From NCBI RefSeq assembly GCF_037948395.1, contig NZ_CP149940.1, positions 3,100,001 to 3,164,000 of the forward strand: a DNA stretch of 64,000 nucleotides, given 5' to 3'. This document shows, in pieces, positions 55,473 to 64,000 of this stretch; the stretch's first letter is position 1, and every line of letters begins with the position of its first letter. Under the pieces are notes generated by a model, which did no database searches, was not told where the DNA came from, and was given only the letters and a program-made list of their open reading frames with translations. A program made the position numbers and the translations under genes. The DNA comes from Serratia nevei. GTDB lineage: Bacteria > Pseudomonadota > Gammaproteobacteria > Enterobacterales > Enterobacteriaceae.

Positions 55473-56693
55473 ATGACTCAGGAAAATAGCATGACGCCGG
55501 CAGCCAATCCGCTGGTGGACGCCGCCAACCCGCTGCTGAACGCCATTTCGCAGATCCGCCAGTCGGCCACGCACGCCAACCCGGCGCAGCTGCGCCAACA
55601 GCTGATCGACGAAATGCGCCGCTTCGAGATCCGCGGCCAACGCGCCAACCTGCCGTACGAAGTGATCATCGGCGCGCGTTATTGCCTGTGCACCGCGCTG
55701 GATGAAGCGGCGGCGCTGACCCCGTGGGGCAGCAACAGCGTGTGGTCCGGCAGCGGGCTGCTGGTGACCTTCCATAACGAAACCTGGGGCGGCGAGAAGT
55801 TTTTCCAGCTGCTGGCCAAACTGTCGCAAAGCCCGCGCGAGCACATCAACCTGCTGGAGCTGATCAATTATTGCCTGTTGCTGGGCTTTGAAGGCCGCTA
55901 CCGAGTGATGGAAAACGGCCGCTCGCAGCTGGAAACCATGAAGCAGCGCCTGCTGCAGCTGATCCGGTCGGTGCGCGGCGGCTATGCCCCACCGCTGTCG
56001 CCTCATGCGCTGGATCTGCCGGTGCAGCAGAAGCTGTGGCGCCCGCTGGTGCCGCTGTGGGCCTGCGTGGCGTTGACCGGCTTCCTGGCTTCGCTGCTGT
56101 TCATCGCCCTCAACTGGCGGCTGGGCGACAACACCAGCCCGGTGCTGGCGGCGATTTACCAAACCAATCTGCCGCAGGTGGCGATCGGTAACCCGGCGCC
56201 GGCCGCGCCGCCGACGCTGAGCCTGAAAAGCTTCCTGCGCAAAGAGATCGCCGAAGGGCTGGTGGTGGTGCGCGACGAAGCGCAGCAAAGCGTGGTGATC
56301 CTCAAAGGCGACGGGCTGTTCGACTCCGCCGCCACCACGGTGCGCGCCAACTATATTCCGGTCATCGACCGCATCGCCGCCGCCATGAACGGCGTCAGCG
56401 GCAAGATCCTGGTCACCGGCTACAGCGACAACGTGCCGATCCGCAGCGCCCGTTTCGCCTCCAACTGGGAGCTGTCGCTGGCGCGCGCCGAAGCGGTCAG
56501 CGCCCGCTTGCAAAAGCACCTCGCCAACCCGCAGCGGGTCAAGGCCGAGGGCCGCGGCGAAAGCAACCCCGTCGCGCCGAACGATAACAAAGTGAACCGC
56601 GCGTTGAACCGCCGGGTAGAAATTACGCTGTTGGTCGCCCCGGAAAATACCCAGGCGGAAATCAACGGCTTGCCGCAAGGAACCGGAAAGTAA
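55473..56693 (+). CDS. tssL: T6SS membrane complex protein TssL with OmpA-like domain
   Basis: TssL (DotU/IcmH) is an inner-membrane tail-anchored protein. The 406-residue product has the cytosolic helical domain (about 15-170: YCLCTALDEAA, LLGFEGRYRVMENG) and one TM helix (about 188-208, CVALTGFLASLLFIAL). A periplasmic OmpA-like peptidoglycan-binding domain follows (about 285-390: VTGYSDNVPIRS, NRALNRRVEI). It is therefore the extended TssL type with a built-in cell-wall anchor. Its stop shares one base with the tssM start. Confidence 0.96.
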   Translation: MTQENSMTPAANPLVDAANPLLNAISQIRQSATHANPAQLRQQLIDEMRRFEIRGQRANLPYEVIIGARYCLCTALDEAAALTPWGSNSVWSGSGLLVTFHNETWGGEKFFQLLAKLSQSPREHINLLELINYCLLLGFEGRYRVMENGRSQLETMKQRLLQLIRSVRGGYAPPLSPHALDLPVQQKLWRPLVPLWACVALTGFLASLLFIALNWRLGDNTSPVLAAIYQTNLPQVAIGNPAPAAPPTLSLKSFLRKEIAEGLVVVRDEAQQSVVILKGDGLFDSAATTVRANYIPVIDRIAAAMNGVSGKILVTGYSDNVPIRSARFASNWELSLARAEAVSARLQKHLANPQRVKAEGRGESNPVAPNDNKVNRALNRRVEITLLVAPENTQAEINGLPQGTGK

Positions 56694-59600
56694 TGCTCAG
56701 TACGTTATTCTCCATCATCACCAGCCGCCTGCTGTGGGGCTTTGTCGGCATCACCGCGCTGGCGTTCATCATCTGGATGATCGGCCCGCTGGTGGCCATC
56801 GGCGACTATCGCCCGCTGGAGCCGGAACTCAACCGCCAGATCGCCATCGGCGTTATCTACCTGATCTGGTTCCTGTGCCGCCTGATCCCGCGCCTTTACA
56901 GCGCCTGGTTCAACAGTCGCCTGCTGAGCAACCTGCGCGCCGCCGAAGCGGTACCGGCGGAAGACGGCAAGCCCGAGATTAAACAAGACGAACAGCTGGC
57001 GCAGCGCTTCGACGAAGCGGCGCAGCTGCTGAAGAAGGCGCGCTTCGCACCGGGCCAGGAGGGCGGCAAACACCGCTGGATGACCCGCTTCAGCCGCCAA
57101 TACCTGTACCAGCTGCCGTGGTATGTGATCATCGGCGCGCCCGGCGCCGGCAAGACCACCGCGCTGGTCAATTCCGGCCTGCACTTCCCGCTGGCGGATC
57201 GCTTCGGCAAAACCGCGCTGCGCGGCGTGGGCGGCACCCGCAACTGCGACTGGTGGTTTACCAACGACGCCGTGCTGCTCGACACCGCCGGCCGCTACAC
57301 CACGCAGGAAAGCCAGCGCGAAGAAGATGCCGGCGAGTGGCAAAGCTTCGTCGCGCTGCTGAAAAAATACCGCACCCGCCAGCCGATCAACGGCGTGATG
57401 GTGACCATCAGCGTGGCCGATCTGCTGAGCGACAGCGCCGAAGCGCGTGCCGCCCAGGCCAGCGCGCTGCGCAAACGCCTGATCGAACTGCACGAGCAGT
57501 TGGGCATTCACTTCCCGGTCTATGTGCTGGTGACCAAAACCGACCTGCTCAACGGCTTTATGGCCTACTTCGGCAGCTTCGACAAAGCACAGCGCGACCA
57601 GATCTGGGGGTTCACCTTCCCTTACGAGCGCTCGCGGCAGCCGGACTTCAATCTGAACGCCGCTTTCGAACAGCAATACGCCCTGCTGCAACAGCGGCTG
57701 GACGCGGCGCTGCCGGATACGCTGCTGATGGAGCACGACGCGCGCCAGCGCGCCGAAAGCTACCTGTTCCCGCAGGAGTTCGCGGCCCTGCGCCCGCTGC
57801 TCAGTCAATACCTGGAACAGGTGTTCGCCACCTCCAGTTTTGAAACCCGCTTTACCCCGCGCGGCATCTATTTCACCAGCGGCACGCAGGAAGGCCTGCC
57901 GTTCGACCGGGTGATGGGCGAGCTGAACCGCTACCTGCAGCTGCCGACGGCAAACTCAGGGGCGCAGGCCAACGCGGCCTGGGACAGCGTGGGCCAGGAA
58001 GCGCCGATCCCGGCGGCCAAAGGCCAAAGCTTCTTCCTGAAAGAGACGCTGGAATCGGTGGTCTTCCAGGAATCCGGGCTGGCGGGCAGCAACCGCTGGT
58101 GGGAATACCGCAATCGCGCCCTGCACTGGGCGGGTTACATCGCGCTGGCGGTGATCCTGGCGGTGCTGGCGATGCTCTGGTTCACCAGCTACGGCAACAA
58201 CAAGGCCTATCTGGCGGAAGTGGCCGCCAAGGTGCCCGGCGTCGAACGCCAGGGGCAAAACCTGACGCAGTTGGGTAACGGCGACATGTTCTCGCTGCTG
58301 CCGTTCCTCAATAGCCTGCTGCACCTGCCGGACAGCCAGAACTTTTCGCTAGACGATCCGCCGTTCACCTACCGCATGGGGCTGTTCCGCGGCGATCAGG
58401 TGGGCGACGCCGGCAATGCGCTGTACCAAAAAGCGCTGAAAGAACTGCTGCTGCCGCAGGTGGCGCAACAGATCGCCACCACGCTGCGCAACGACAACCA
58501 CGGCGATGCGGACTTCAGCTACGAAGCGCTGAAGGCCTATCAGATGCTGTATCTGCCAAAGCAGTACGACGGCAAATTCCTGCGCGCCTGGGTGATGCTC
58601 AACCTGCAGCGCAACCTGCCGCAGGGCAGCACGCAGAAACAGCTGCAGCAGATCGAATGGCACCTGAGCCAGCTGCTGGATACGCAGATCCAGGCCTCGC
58701 CTTACGCCAAAGACGAACCGCTGGTGGCGCAGGCGCAGGCCGCCATCAATCGGGCGCCGCTGTCGCAGCGCGTCTATGGCCGCCTCAAACGTCTGCTGCT
58801 GAAACAGACCGACATCAAGCCGGTCAGCCTGGTCGATTTGGCCGGCCCGCAAACCGAGCTGGCGTTCAGCCGCAAAAGCGGCAAACCGGTCACCGACGGC
58901 GTGCCGGGCCTGTTCACCTCACAAGGGTACTGGAAAGCGTTCAGCGACAATATCGACCCGGTGACCGACACGCTGCGCAAGGAAGACGTCTGGGTGTTGA
59001 ACAGCCAGGCGCCGGAGCAGAAGAGCGCCGATTTGACCAAGACCATCCGCCAGCTGTACATGCAGGACTTCATCAGCGCCTGGGATGCGCTGCTGGGAGA
59101 TATCCAGCTGGCCAACATCGGCAACCTGACCCAGCGCATCAGCAGCGCGCGGCTACTCTCCGGCAACCCGTCGCCGATGCGTAACCTGCTGGTCAACGTC
59201 AGCAAAAACGTCACCCTGCGCGACGAGAAAAGCGACGCCGATTCCCGTTCGCTGCTGGCCAAAACCGAAGACAGGCTGAATCAAAACGCCAACCGCACGC
59301 TGGAAGCGCTGTTCACCAACCGGCCGGCCAACGCCGACGGCGATGTGTCGGCCCAGCCGGAACAGCTGGTGATGGCGCACTTCGCGCCGCTGCTGGAGCT
59401 GGCGCAAAGCCAGGGCGAAGGCAATAAGGCGATCCCTTTCGACAGCGTGCTGAAGCAGGTCGATGAGCTATACAGCTATCTGACGGCGGTACAGGGCGCG
59501 GCCAACAGCGGCATGTCGGCACCGCCGAGCGACATCATCCCGCGTCTGCAGGCCGAATCCGGCCGCTTGCCGGTGCCGTTCAAACAGATGCTGCTGTCGC

Positions 59601-60328
59601 TGGCGATCGGCGCCAGCAGCGACACCCAGCGTAAAGAGATGGAGAACGTGAAAAAGCGCATCAGCTTCGAGGTCGGCAGCTTCTGCCGCCAGGCGATCGC
59701 CGGCCGTTATCCGCTGGTGGCCCGGGCGCGCCAGGACGTGACGCCGGACGATCTGGCGCGCATGTTCGCGCCGAACAGCGGGCTGATGGACAGTTTCTTC
59801 CGCGACAATCTGCAGGGCAAGGTCGACACCACCCGCGCCAACTGGCGCTTTACTCCCGGCGTGGACGGCAAGACGCTGCCCGGCGGCGAAGGCATCCTGC
59901 GTTCGTTCCAGCAGGCGCAGCGCATCCGCGACGCCTTCTTCGCCAACGGTACCGCGACGCCCTCGTACCGCGTGACCGTGCGGCCGGTGCGGATGGATAA
60001 CGACATCCTCAACCTGACGCTGGATATCGACGGCCAACTGTTCAAATACAGCCATGGCCCTCAGGTACCGCTGGTGGTCAGCTGGCCGGGCACCCGCAAT
60101 ACCAACCAGGTGCATTTGCAGCTGGCGCTGGCCAACGGCACCACCGCCAGCCTGGTGACCAGCGGGCCATGGGCGCTGAACCGCCTGGTGGACATGGCGC
60201 AATCCTCGGGCACCGGCGGCCTCGGCCGCCAGGCGACGTTCAATCTCGACGGCCATCGCGTCACGCTGGAGTTCACGCCCAACAGCATCCGTAATCCGTT
60301 CCAACTGCCGGCCTTCTCGTGCCCGTAG
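56693..60328 (+). CDS. tssM: T6SS membrane complex protein TssM (IcmF)
   Basis: TssM is the large inner-membrane protein that spans to TssJ. The 1211-residue product has two N-terminal TM helices (about 15-65). A cytosolic NTPase-like domain has an intact Walker A (GAPGAGKT, residues 148-155) and DTAGRY. A third TM helix lies at about 475-500, followed by a long periplasmic part ending in the TssJ-binding beta domain (RVTVRPVRMDNDILNLTLDIDGQ). It overlaps the tssL stop by one base. Confidence 0.97.
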   Translation: MLSTLFSIITSRLLWGFVGITALAFIIWMIGPLVAIGDYRPLEPELNRQIAIGVIYLIWFLCRLIPRLYSAWFNSRLLSNLRAAEAVPAEDGKPEIKQDEQLAQRFDEAAQLLKKARFAPGQEGGKHRWMTRFSRQYLYQLPWYVIIGAPGAGKTTALVNSGLHFPLADRFGKTALRGVGGTRNCDWWFTNDAVLLDTAGRYTTQESQREEDAGEWQSFVALLKKYRTRQPINGVMVTISVADLLSDSAEARAAQASALRKRLIELHEQLGIHFPVYVLVTKTDLLNGFMAYFGSFDKAQRDQIWGFTFPYERSRQPDFNLNAAFEQQYALLQQRLDAALPDTLLMEHDARQRAESYLFPQEFAALRPLLSQYLEQVFATSSFETRFTPRGIYFTSGTQEGLPFDRVMGELNRYLQLPTANSGAQANAAWDSVGQEAPIPAAKGQSFFLKETLESVVFQESGLAGSNRWWEYRNRALHWAGYIALAVILAVLAMLWFTSYGNNKAYLAEVAAKVPGVERQGQNLTQLGNGDMFSLLPFLNSLLHLPDSQNFSLDDPPFTYRMGLFRGDQVGDAGNALYQKALKELLLPQVAQQIATTLRNDNHGDADFSYEALKAYQMLYLPKQYDGKFLRAWVMLNLQRNLPQGSTQKQLQQIEWHLSQLLDTQIQASPYAKDEPLVAQAQAAINRAPLSQRVYGRLKRLLLKQTDIKPVSLVDLAGPQTELAFSRKSGKPVTDGVPGLFTSQGYWKAFSDNIDPVTDTLRKEDVWVLNSQAPEQKSADLTKTIRQLYMQDFISAWDALLGDIQLANIGNLTQRISSARLLSGNPSPMRNLLVNVSKNVTLRDEKSDADSRSLLAKTEDRLNQNANRTLEALFTNRPANADGDVSAQPEQLVMAHFAPLLELAQSQGEGNKAIPFDSVLKQVDELYSYLTAVQGAANSGMSAPPSDIIPRLQAESGRLPVPFKQMLLSLAIGASSDTQRKEMENVKKRISFEVGSFCRQAIAGRYPLVARARQDVTPDDLARMFAPNSGLMDSFFRDNLQGKVDTTRANWRFTPGVDGKTLPGGEGILRSFQQAQRIRDAFFANGTATPSYRVTVRPVRMDNDILNLTLDIDGQLFKYSHGPQVPLVVSWPGTRNTNQVHLQLALANGTTASLVTSGPWALNRLVDMAQSSGTGGLGRQATFNLDGHRVTLEFTPNSIRNPFQLPAFSCP

Positions 60329-60346
60329 CCCCGAAAGGACATGATC

Positions 60347-61066
60347 ATGAGCACTGATTCAAGCGCCCCGACGAGCCTCGGCTGGTACGGAAAACTTCCT
60401 TCCGCCGGCGATTTTCTGCAGCGCCGCCTGCCCGATCCGGTGGTCAACAACTGGGCCCACTGGTTCCATAACGGGCTGGTGAATTTGCAGCGCGATGCGC
60501 AGGGGCCAAACGGCCACCCGTTCAGCAACGCACCGGTGTGGAACTTCGTGATCCCCGCCACGCTCGGCAGCCCGTACGTGCAGATGGGCTGCCTGTTGCC
60601 GGCGCGCGATCGCGTCGGGCGGCGCTACCCGATCTGCGCGCTGCGCCTGTTCAGCCTGCAAGAATGGCGCCCGCAACAACTGAACATGGCGGCGAGCTGG
60701 TACCAGCAGCTCGGCCATACCCTGCTGAACGGCGTGCGCAACGGCTTCTCCGCCGAACAGATCGACCGCACGCTGCAGGCAATCCCGGCGCTGCCCAGCC
60801 CACCGGCGGAAACGGATTCCGAGATATTGTCGATTATCGGTTTTCAGCATCCGGACGTGCCGGGTCTCGGCTGGCAACAGGCCGCCGACTGTTTCGATCC
60901 GGCGCAGTACACCAGCTTCTGGTGGACCAATCAGGCCGACGGACACCCGCTCTACACCCACGTGCACAGCGGCAACCTCACCGTGCAGCTGTTTTCACTG
61001 CTGTTCGAGCCCAACGGCTGGGCACGCCCCGGCCGCGGCGGCCAGTACCCGCAAATGTTTGATTAA
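60347..61066 (+). CDS. tagF: T6SS-associated protein TagF
   Basis: TagF (ImpM/DUF2094) is a post-translational negative regulator of T6SS firing in several species. The 239-residue product has the signature LGWYGKLPSAGDFLQRRLP (about 11-29) and MGCLLPARDRVGRRYPI. The ATG at 60347 is seven bases from AAAGGA. The ATG at 60341 is too close. It is not fused to a PppA phosphatase. It lies between tssM and tssA. Confidence 0.93.
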   Translation: MSTDSSAPTSLGWYGKLPSAGDFLQRRLPDPVVNNWAHWFHNGLVNLQRDAQGPNGHPFSNAPVWNFVIPATLGSPYVQMGCLLPARDRVGRRYPICALRLFSLQEWRPQQLNMAASWYQQLGHTLLNGVRNGFSAEQIDRTLQAIPALPSPPAETDSEILSIIGFQHPDVPGLGWQQAADCFDPAQYTSFWWTNQADGHPLYTHVHSGNLTVQLFSLLFEPNGWARPGRGGQYPQMFD

Positions 61067-61089
61067 CATCGTTCGTTGAAGGAAATTCT

Positions 61090-62121
61090 ATGGCTATCGA
61101 CACCGATACCCTGCTGGCCCCGGTTGACGCGGACAATCCCTGCGGCGACAACCTGGAATACGACGCCGACTTTCTGGCAATGGCGCGCGCCGCCACCGGC
61201 AAGGCCGAACAGCAGTTCGGCAGCACCATCATTCCGGAAGAAGCGCCGGATTGGGTGCAGGTCGAACGCCTCGCGACCTCGCTGCTGGCGCGCACCAAAG
61301 ACCTGCGCGTCATGCTGTATCTCACCCGCGCCTGGACCCAGCTGCGCGGGTTGCCGGGCTACGCCGACGGGCTGACGCTGATCCACCAGTCGATACTCCG
61401 TTACTGGGATGCTCTGCAACCGGCATTGGAGTTCGACGGCGAAGCCGACCCGCTGTTTCGCATCAATGCGTTGGCCGACCTCGGCGACAAAGCCGCGCTG
61501 GCCGCCAGCGTGCGCACCGCACCGCTGCTGAAAAGCGCCGCCGGTGAAATCTCGCTGCGCGATGCCGGCGCCCTGCTCGACGGCAGCAAGCAAGAGTGCC
61601 CCAACTTTCCCGGCGGCCGCGCACGGCTGCAGGATGAGCTGGCGCAGCAGGGCCGCCCCGAAGGCGCACTGGTGACGCACATCGCCCACACCCTGGGCGC
61701 CATTCGCAGTGAAGTGACCCGCCATCTGGGGGAAAGCGCCCTGCCGGAAATGGGCGCGCTGACCAAGGTATTTTCTCTGGTGGCGCTCGCCGGCCAGAGC
61801 GATGCCCCGGCCGCCGCCGAACCCGACGCCCCGCCGGAAACCGCCGCCCAGCAACAACCGGCTGCGATGCAAAACGCCACGGCACCGCTGAACTGGCGCA
61901 GCGCGCAGATCCAGTCGCGCGACGACGCCCAGCTGATGCTGGACAAGGTGAAAAACTATTTTCGTCTTCATGAGCCGAGCCACCCGGCGCCGCTGATGAT
62001 CGATCGGGTCCAGCGGCTGATTACGTTGGACTTTATGCAAATCGTCCGCGATTTGGCGCCCGATGGGCTTAACCAACTGGAGACCATTCTCGGTCGCCCC
62101 GACCACGAGGAGAACAGCTAG
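61090..62121 (+). CDS. tssA: T6SS protein TssA
   Basis: TssA primes and caps tail assembly. The 343-residue product has the N-terminal ImpA domain (about 8-130: VDADNPCGDNLEYDADFLAM, DWVQVERLATSLLARTKDLRVMLYLTRAWTQLRGL). A Pro/Ala/Gln linker follows (about 235-265), then a C-terminal domain (SRDDAQLMLDKVKNYFRLHEPSHPAPLMIDR). The C-terminal PLMIDRVQRL-type segment is typical of the shorter TssA class. GGAA precedes the ATG. A 121-base gap follows. Confidence 0.93.
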   Translation: MAIDTDTLLAPVDADNPCGDNLEYDADFLAMARAATGKAEQQFGSTIIPEEAPDWVQVERLATSLLARTKDLRVMLYLTRAWTQLRGLPGYADGLTLIHQSILRYWDALQPALEFDGEADPLFRINALADLGDKAALAASVRTAPLLKSAAGEISLRDAGALLDGSKQECPNFPGGRARLQDELAQQGRPEGALVTHIAHTLGAIRSEVTRHLGESALPEMGALTKVFSLVALAGQSDAPAAAEPDAPPETAAQQQPAAMQNATAPLNWRSAQIQSRDDAQLMLDKVKNYFRLHEPSHPAPLMIDRVQRLITLDFMQIVRDLAPDGLNQLETILGRPDHEENS

Positions 62122-62156
62122 CCGCCGACCTTTGTTCTCTTGACGCATCCGATACC

Positions 62157-62174
62157 GTCTGCCCCGGCGCAGAC
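62157..62174 (+). other. Hairpin in the tssA-tssB gap
   Basis: GTCTGC (62157-62162) pairs with GCAGAC (62169-62174) around a CCCGGC loop. No T-tract follows. The gap of 121 bases is long for this otherwise compact operon and could hold a second promoter or a processing site. I found no convincing -35/-10 pair. Confidence 0.35.
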
Positions 62175-62242
62175 CCGAATCAGAACCTGACTCTCCCAGC
62201 CGGACGAGGCGCGTTCCCAATCGCCATTAGATGGAGTAAATC

Positions 62243-62779
62243 ATGTCAAACTCGAAATCCCGCAGCGGGCAGAAATTCATCGCCCGCAACCGCGCGCCGC
62301 GCGTACAGATTGAATACGATGTCGAAATTTATGGCGCAGAGCGCAAAATCCAGCTGCCGTTCGTGATGGGCGTGATGGCGGATCTGGTGGGGAAAGCGGT
62401 CGATCCGCAAGCCAGCGTGGAAGAACGCAAGTTCATGGAGATCGACGTCGACAACTTCGACGAGCGCATGAAATCGCTGAAGCCGCGCGTCGCTTATCAG
62501 GTCGATAACACCCTGACCGGCGAAGGCAAGCTGAACATCGATCTGACCTTCGAAAGCATGGAAGACTTCTCCCCTGCCGCTATCGCCCGCAAGGTCGACT
62601 CGCTGGGCAATCTGCTGGACGCCCGCACCCAGCTTTCCAACCTGCTGTCTTATATGGACGGTAAGAACGGCGCCGAAGAGCTGATCTCCAAGATCCTGCA
62701 AAACCCGGCGCTGCTGCAATCCCTGACCGACGCGCCGAAGCCGGCGGTTAACGACGACAACAACGAGCGTGAGGATTAA
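62243..62779 (+). CDS. tssB: T6SS sheath small subunit TssB
   Basis: TssB (VipA) forms the contractile sheath with TssC. The 178-residue product has the family core: SGQKFIARNRAPRVQIEYDVE-type N-terminus, LPFVMGVMADLVG at about 33-45, KFMEIDVDNFDERM and the VDNTL strand. GGAG precedes the ATG by seven bases. It is three bases upstream of tssC. Confidence 0.96.
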   Translation: MSNSKSRSGQKFIARNRAPRVQIEYDVEIYGAERKIQLPFVMGVMADLVGKAVDPQASVEERKFMEIDVDNFDERMKSLKPRVAYQVDNTLTGEGKLNIDLTFESMEDFSPAAIARKVDSLGNLLDARTQLSNLLSYMDGKNGAEELISKILQNPALLQSLTDAPKPAVNDDNNERED

Positions 62780-62782
62780 TCG

Positions 62783-64000
62783 ATGAGCAACTCGCCTCAG
62801 CAACAAAATGCGTTGCAGACCACCGAGACTTTTTCCAGCGATGAATTCAGCGCGCTGCTGAACAAAGAGTTCCGGCCGAAGACCGATCAGGCCAAAGAAG
62901 CGGTCGAGAACGCGGTGAAAACCCTGGCGCAACAGGCGCTGGAAAACACCGTCACCGTTTCTTCCGACGCCTACCGCACCATCCAGGCGCTGATCGCGGA
63001 AATCGACGAAAAGCTGTCGCAGCAGATCAACCAGATCATTCACCACGACGACTTCCAGAAGCTGGAAGGCGCCTGGCACGGCCTGCATTATCTGGTCAAC
63101 AACTCCGAAACCGACGAGATGCTGAAGATCCGCTTTATGAGCATTTCCAAACAGGAGCTGGGCCGCACGCTGAAGCGCTATAAAGGCGTGGGCTGGGACC
63201 AGAGCCCGATCTTCAAGAAAGTCTACGAAGAAGAGTATGGCCAGTTCGGCGGCGAGCCGTTCGGCTGCCTGGTGGGCGACTACTACTTCGATCACAGCCC
63301 GCAGGACGTGGAGCTGCTGGGCGAAATGGCCAAGATCGGCGCCGCCTCGCATTGCCCGTTCATCGCCGGCACCGCGCCGAGCGTGATGCAGATGGAGTCC
63401 TGGCAGGAGCTGTCCAACCCGCGCGATCTGACCAAGATTTTCCAGAACACCGAGTACGCCGCCTGGCGCAGCCTGCGCGAGTCGGAAGACGCGCGCTACC
63501 TGGGCCTGGTGATGCCGCGTTTCCTGGCGCGCCTGCCCTACGGCATCCGCACCAACCCGGTGGACGAGTTTGACTTTGAAGAAGAAACCGACGGCGCGAC
63601 CCACGGCAATTACACCTGGACCAACGCCGCCTACGCCATGGCCGCCAACATCAACCGTTCGTTCAAAGAGTTCGGCTGGTGCACCGCCATTCGCGGGGTG
63701 GAATCCGGCGGCGCGGTGGAAAACCTGCCGTGCCACACCTTCCCGAGCGACGACGGCGGCGTGGACATGAAGTGCCCGACCGAGATCGCCATCAGCGATC
63801 GACGCGAAGCCGAGCTGGCCAAAAACGGCTTTATGCCGCTGGTGCACCGCAAAAACTCCGACTTCGCCGCCTTTATCGGCGCGCAGTCGCTGCAGAAGCC
63901 GGCGGAATACTACGATGCCGACGCCTCCGCCAACGCCCAGCTTTCCGCGCGCCTGCCGTACTTGTTCGCCTGCTGCCGCTTCGCGCACTACCTGAAGTGC
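62783..64000 (+). CDS. tssC: T6SS sheath large subunit TssC (3' truncated by window)
   Basis: TssC (VipB) is the large sheath subunit. The frame opens with ATG at 62783 (MSNSPQQQNALQ) and runs to the window end without a stop, giving 406 codons. Complete proteins have about 490-500 residues. The family signatures are clear: LEGAWHGLHYLVNN near 93, FGCLVGDYYFDHSPQDVELL near 155, and FMPLVHRKNSDFAAFIGAQSLQKP near 352. It follows tssB after three bases. Confidence 0.97.
   Translation, partial: MSNSPQQQNALQTTETFSSDEFSALLNKEFRPKTDQAKEAVENAVKTLAQQALENTVTVSSDAYRTIQALIAEIDEKLSQQINQIIHHDDFQKLEGAWHGLHYLVNNSETDEMLKIRFMSISKQELGRTLKRYKGVGWDQSPIFKKVYEEEYGQFGGEPFGCLVGDYYFDHSPQDVELLGEMAKIGAASHCPFIAGTAPSVMQMESWQELSNPRDLTKIFQNTEYAAWRSLRESEDARYLGLVMPRFLARLPYGIRTNPVDEFDFEEETDGATHGNYTWTNAAYAMAANINRSFKEFGWCTAIRGVESGGAVENLPCHTFPSDDGGVDMKCPTEIAISDRREAELAKNGFMPLVHRKNSDFAAFIGAQSLQKPAEYYDADASANAQLSARLPYLFACCRFAHYLKC

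Noticed and set aside
54084..56678. 864-codon open frame on the minus strand
   Set aside because: It is antisense to tssK and tssL, which are clear family members. It arises from GC-rich codon bias and its His/Gln/Arg-rich translation looks non-protein-like.
62246..63988. 580-codon open frame on the minus strand
   Set aside because: It covers tssB and tssC on the opposite strand, both recognised sheath proteins.

Overview
The window is GC-rich (visibly around 60% in genes) enterobacterial chromosome. Gene content and order point to Serratia, most likely S. marcescens or a close relative: flagellar and chemotaxis genes collinear with E. coli, uspC next to flhDC, and a type VI secretion (T6SS) cluster directly beyond. 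The species is inferred from protein resemblance and synteny only.

Layout. (1) 1-8914, + strand: fliG (5'-truncated by the window), fliH, fliI, fliJ, fliK, then fliL-fliR, covering the C-ring, the export ATPase complex and the membrane export gate. (2) 8915-9680: a non-coding stretch with a small gene for a 44-aa very basic protein, and the flgKL terminator. (3) 9681-19835, - strand: flgL and flgK behind their own FliA-type promoter, then flgJ back to flgB (rod, hook, rings). A shared flgB/flgA regulatory gap follows, then flgA and flgMN on +. (4) 21759-22466: a RelE/HigB-type toxin with an HTH antitoxin, inserted tail to tail with flhE. (5) 22469-26095, -: flhE, flhA, flhB. (6) 26222-26919: a vapBC module between flhB and cheZ. 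(7) 26979-39242, -: cheZ, cheY, cheB, cheR, two chemoreceptor genes, cheW, cheA, motB, motA, flhC, flhD. (8) 39243-40590: the long flhDC control region, with CRP and RcsAB boxes placed as in E. coli. (9) 40591-44252: a Cnu/Hha-like gene, uspC, curA, pcp (-) and a lysR-type gene. (10) 44253-64000: an AT-rich boundary, then the T6SS cluster: vgrG, two membrane-protein genes, a DUF2169/pentapeptide/DUF3540/DUF4150 module, an SH3-like lipoprotein, tssJ, tssK, tssL, tssM, tagF, tssA, tssB and a truncated tssC.

How it works together. FlhD4C2 (class I) should activate the early operons (fliL-R, flgB-J, flgA, flhBAE). Candidate boxes are visible at flgA/flgB and upstream of flhB. FlgM holds FliA (sigma-28) until the hook-basal body is complete. 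Near-consensus FliA promoters then drive flgMN, flgKL and tsr-cheRBYZ. The T6SS half encodes the membrane complex (TssJLM), baseplate parts (TssK, TssA), sheath (TssB, TssC), the VgrG/PAAR-like tip and a cargo-loading module.

Less ordinary points are the two toxin-antitoxin modules at flagellar operon junctions, the 44-aa basic gene, strong hairpins between several flagellar and chemotaxis cistrons, the C-terminal tail of VgrG with two adjacent membrane-protein genes, and untested small ORFs beside flhDC and vgrG.
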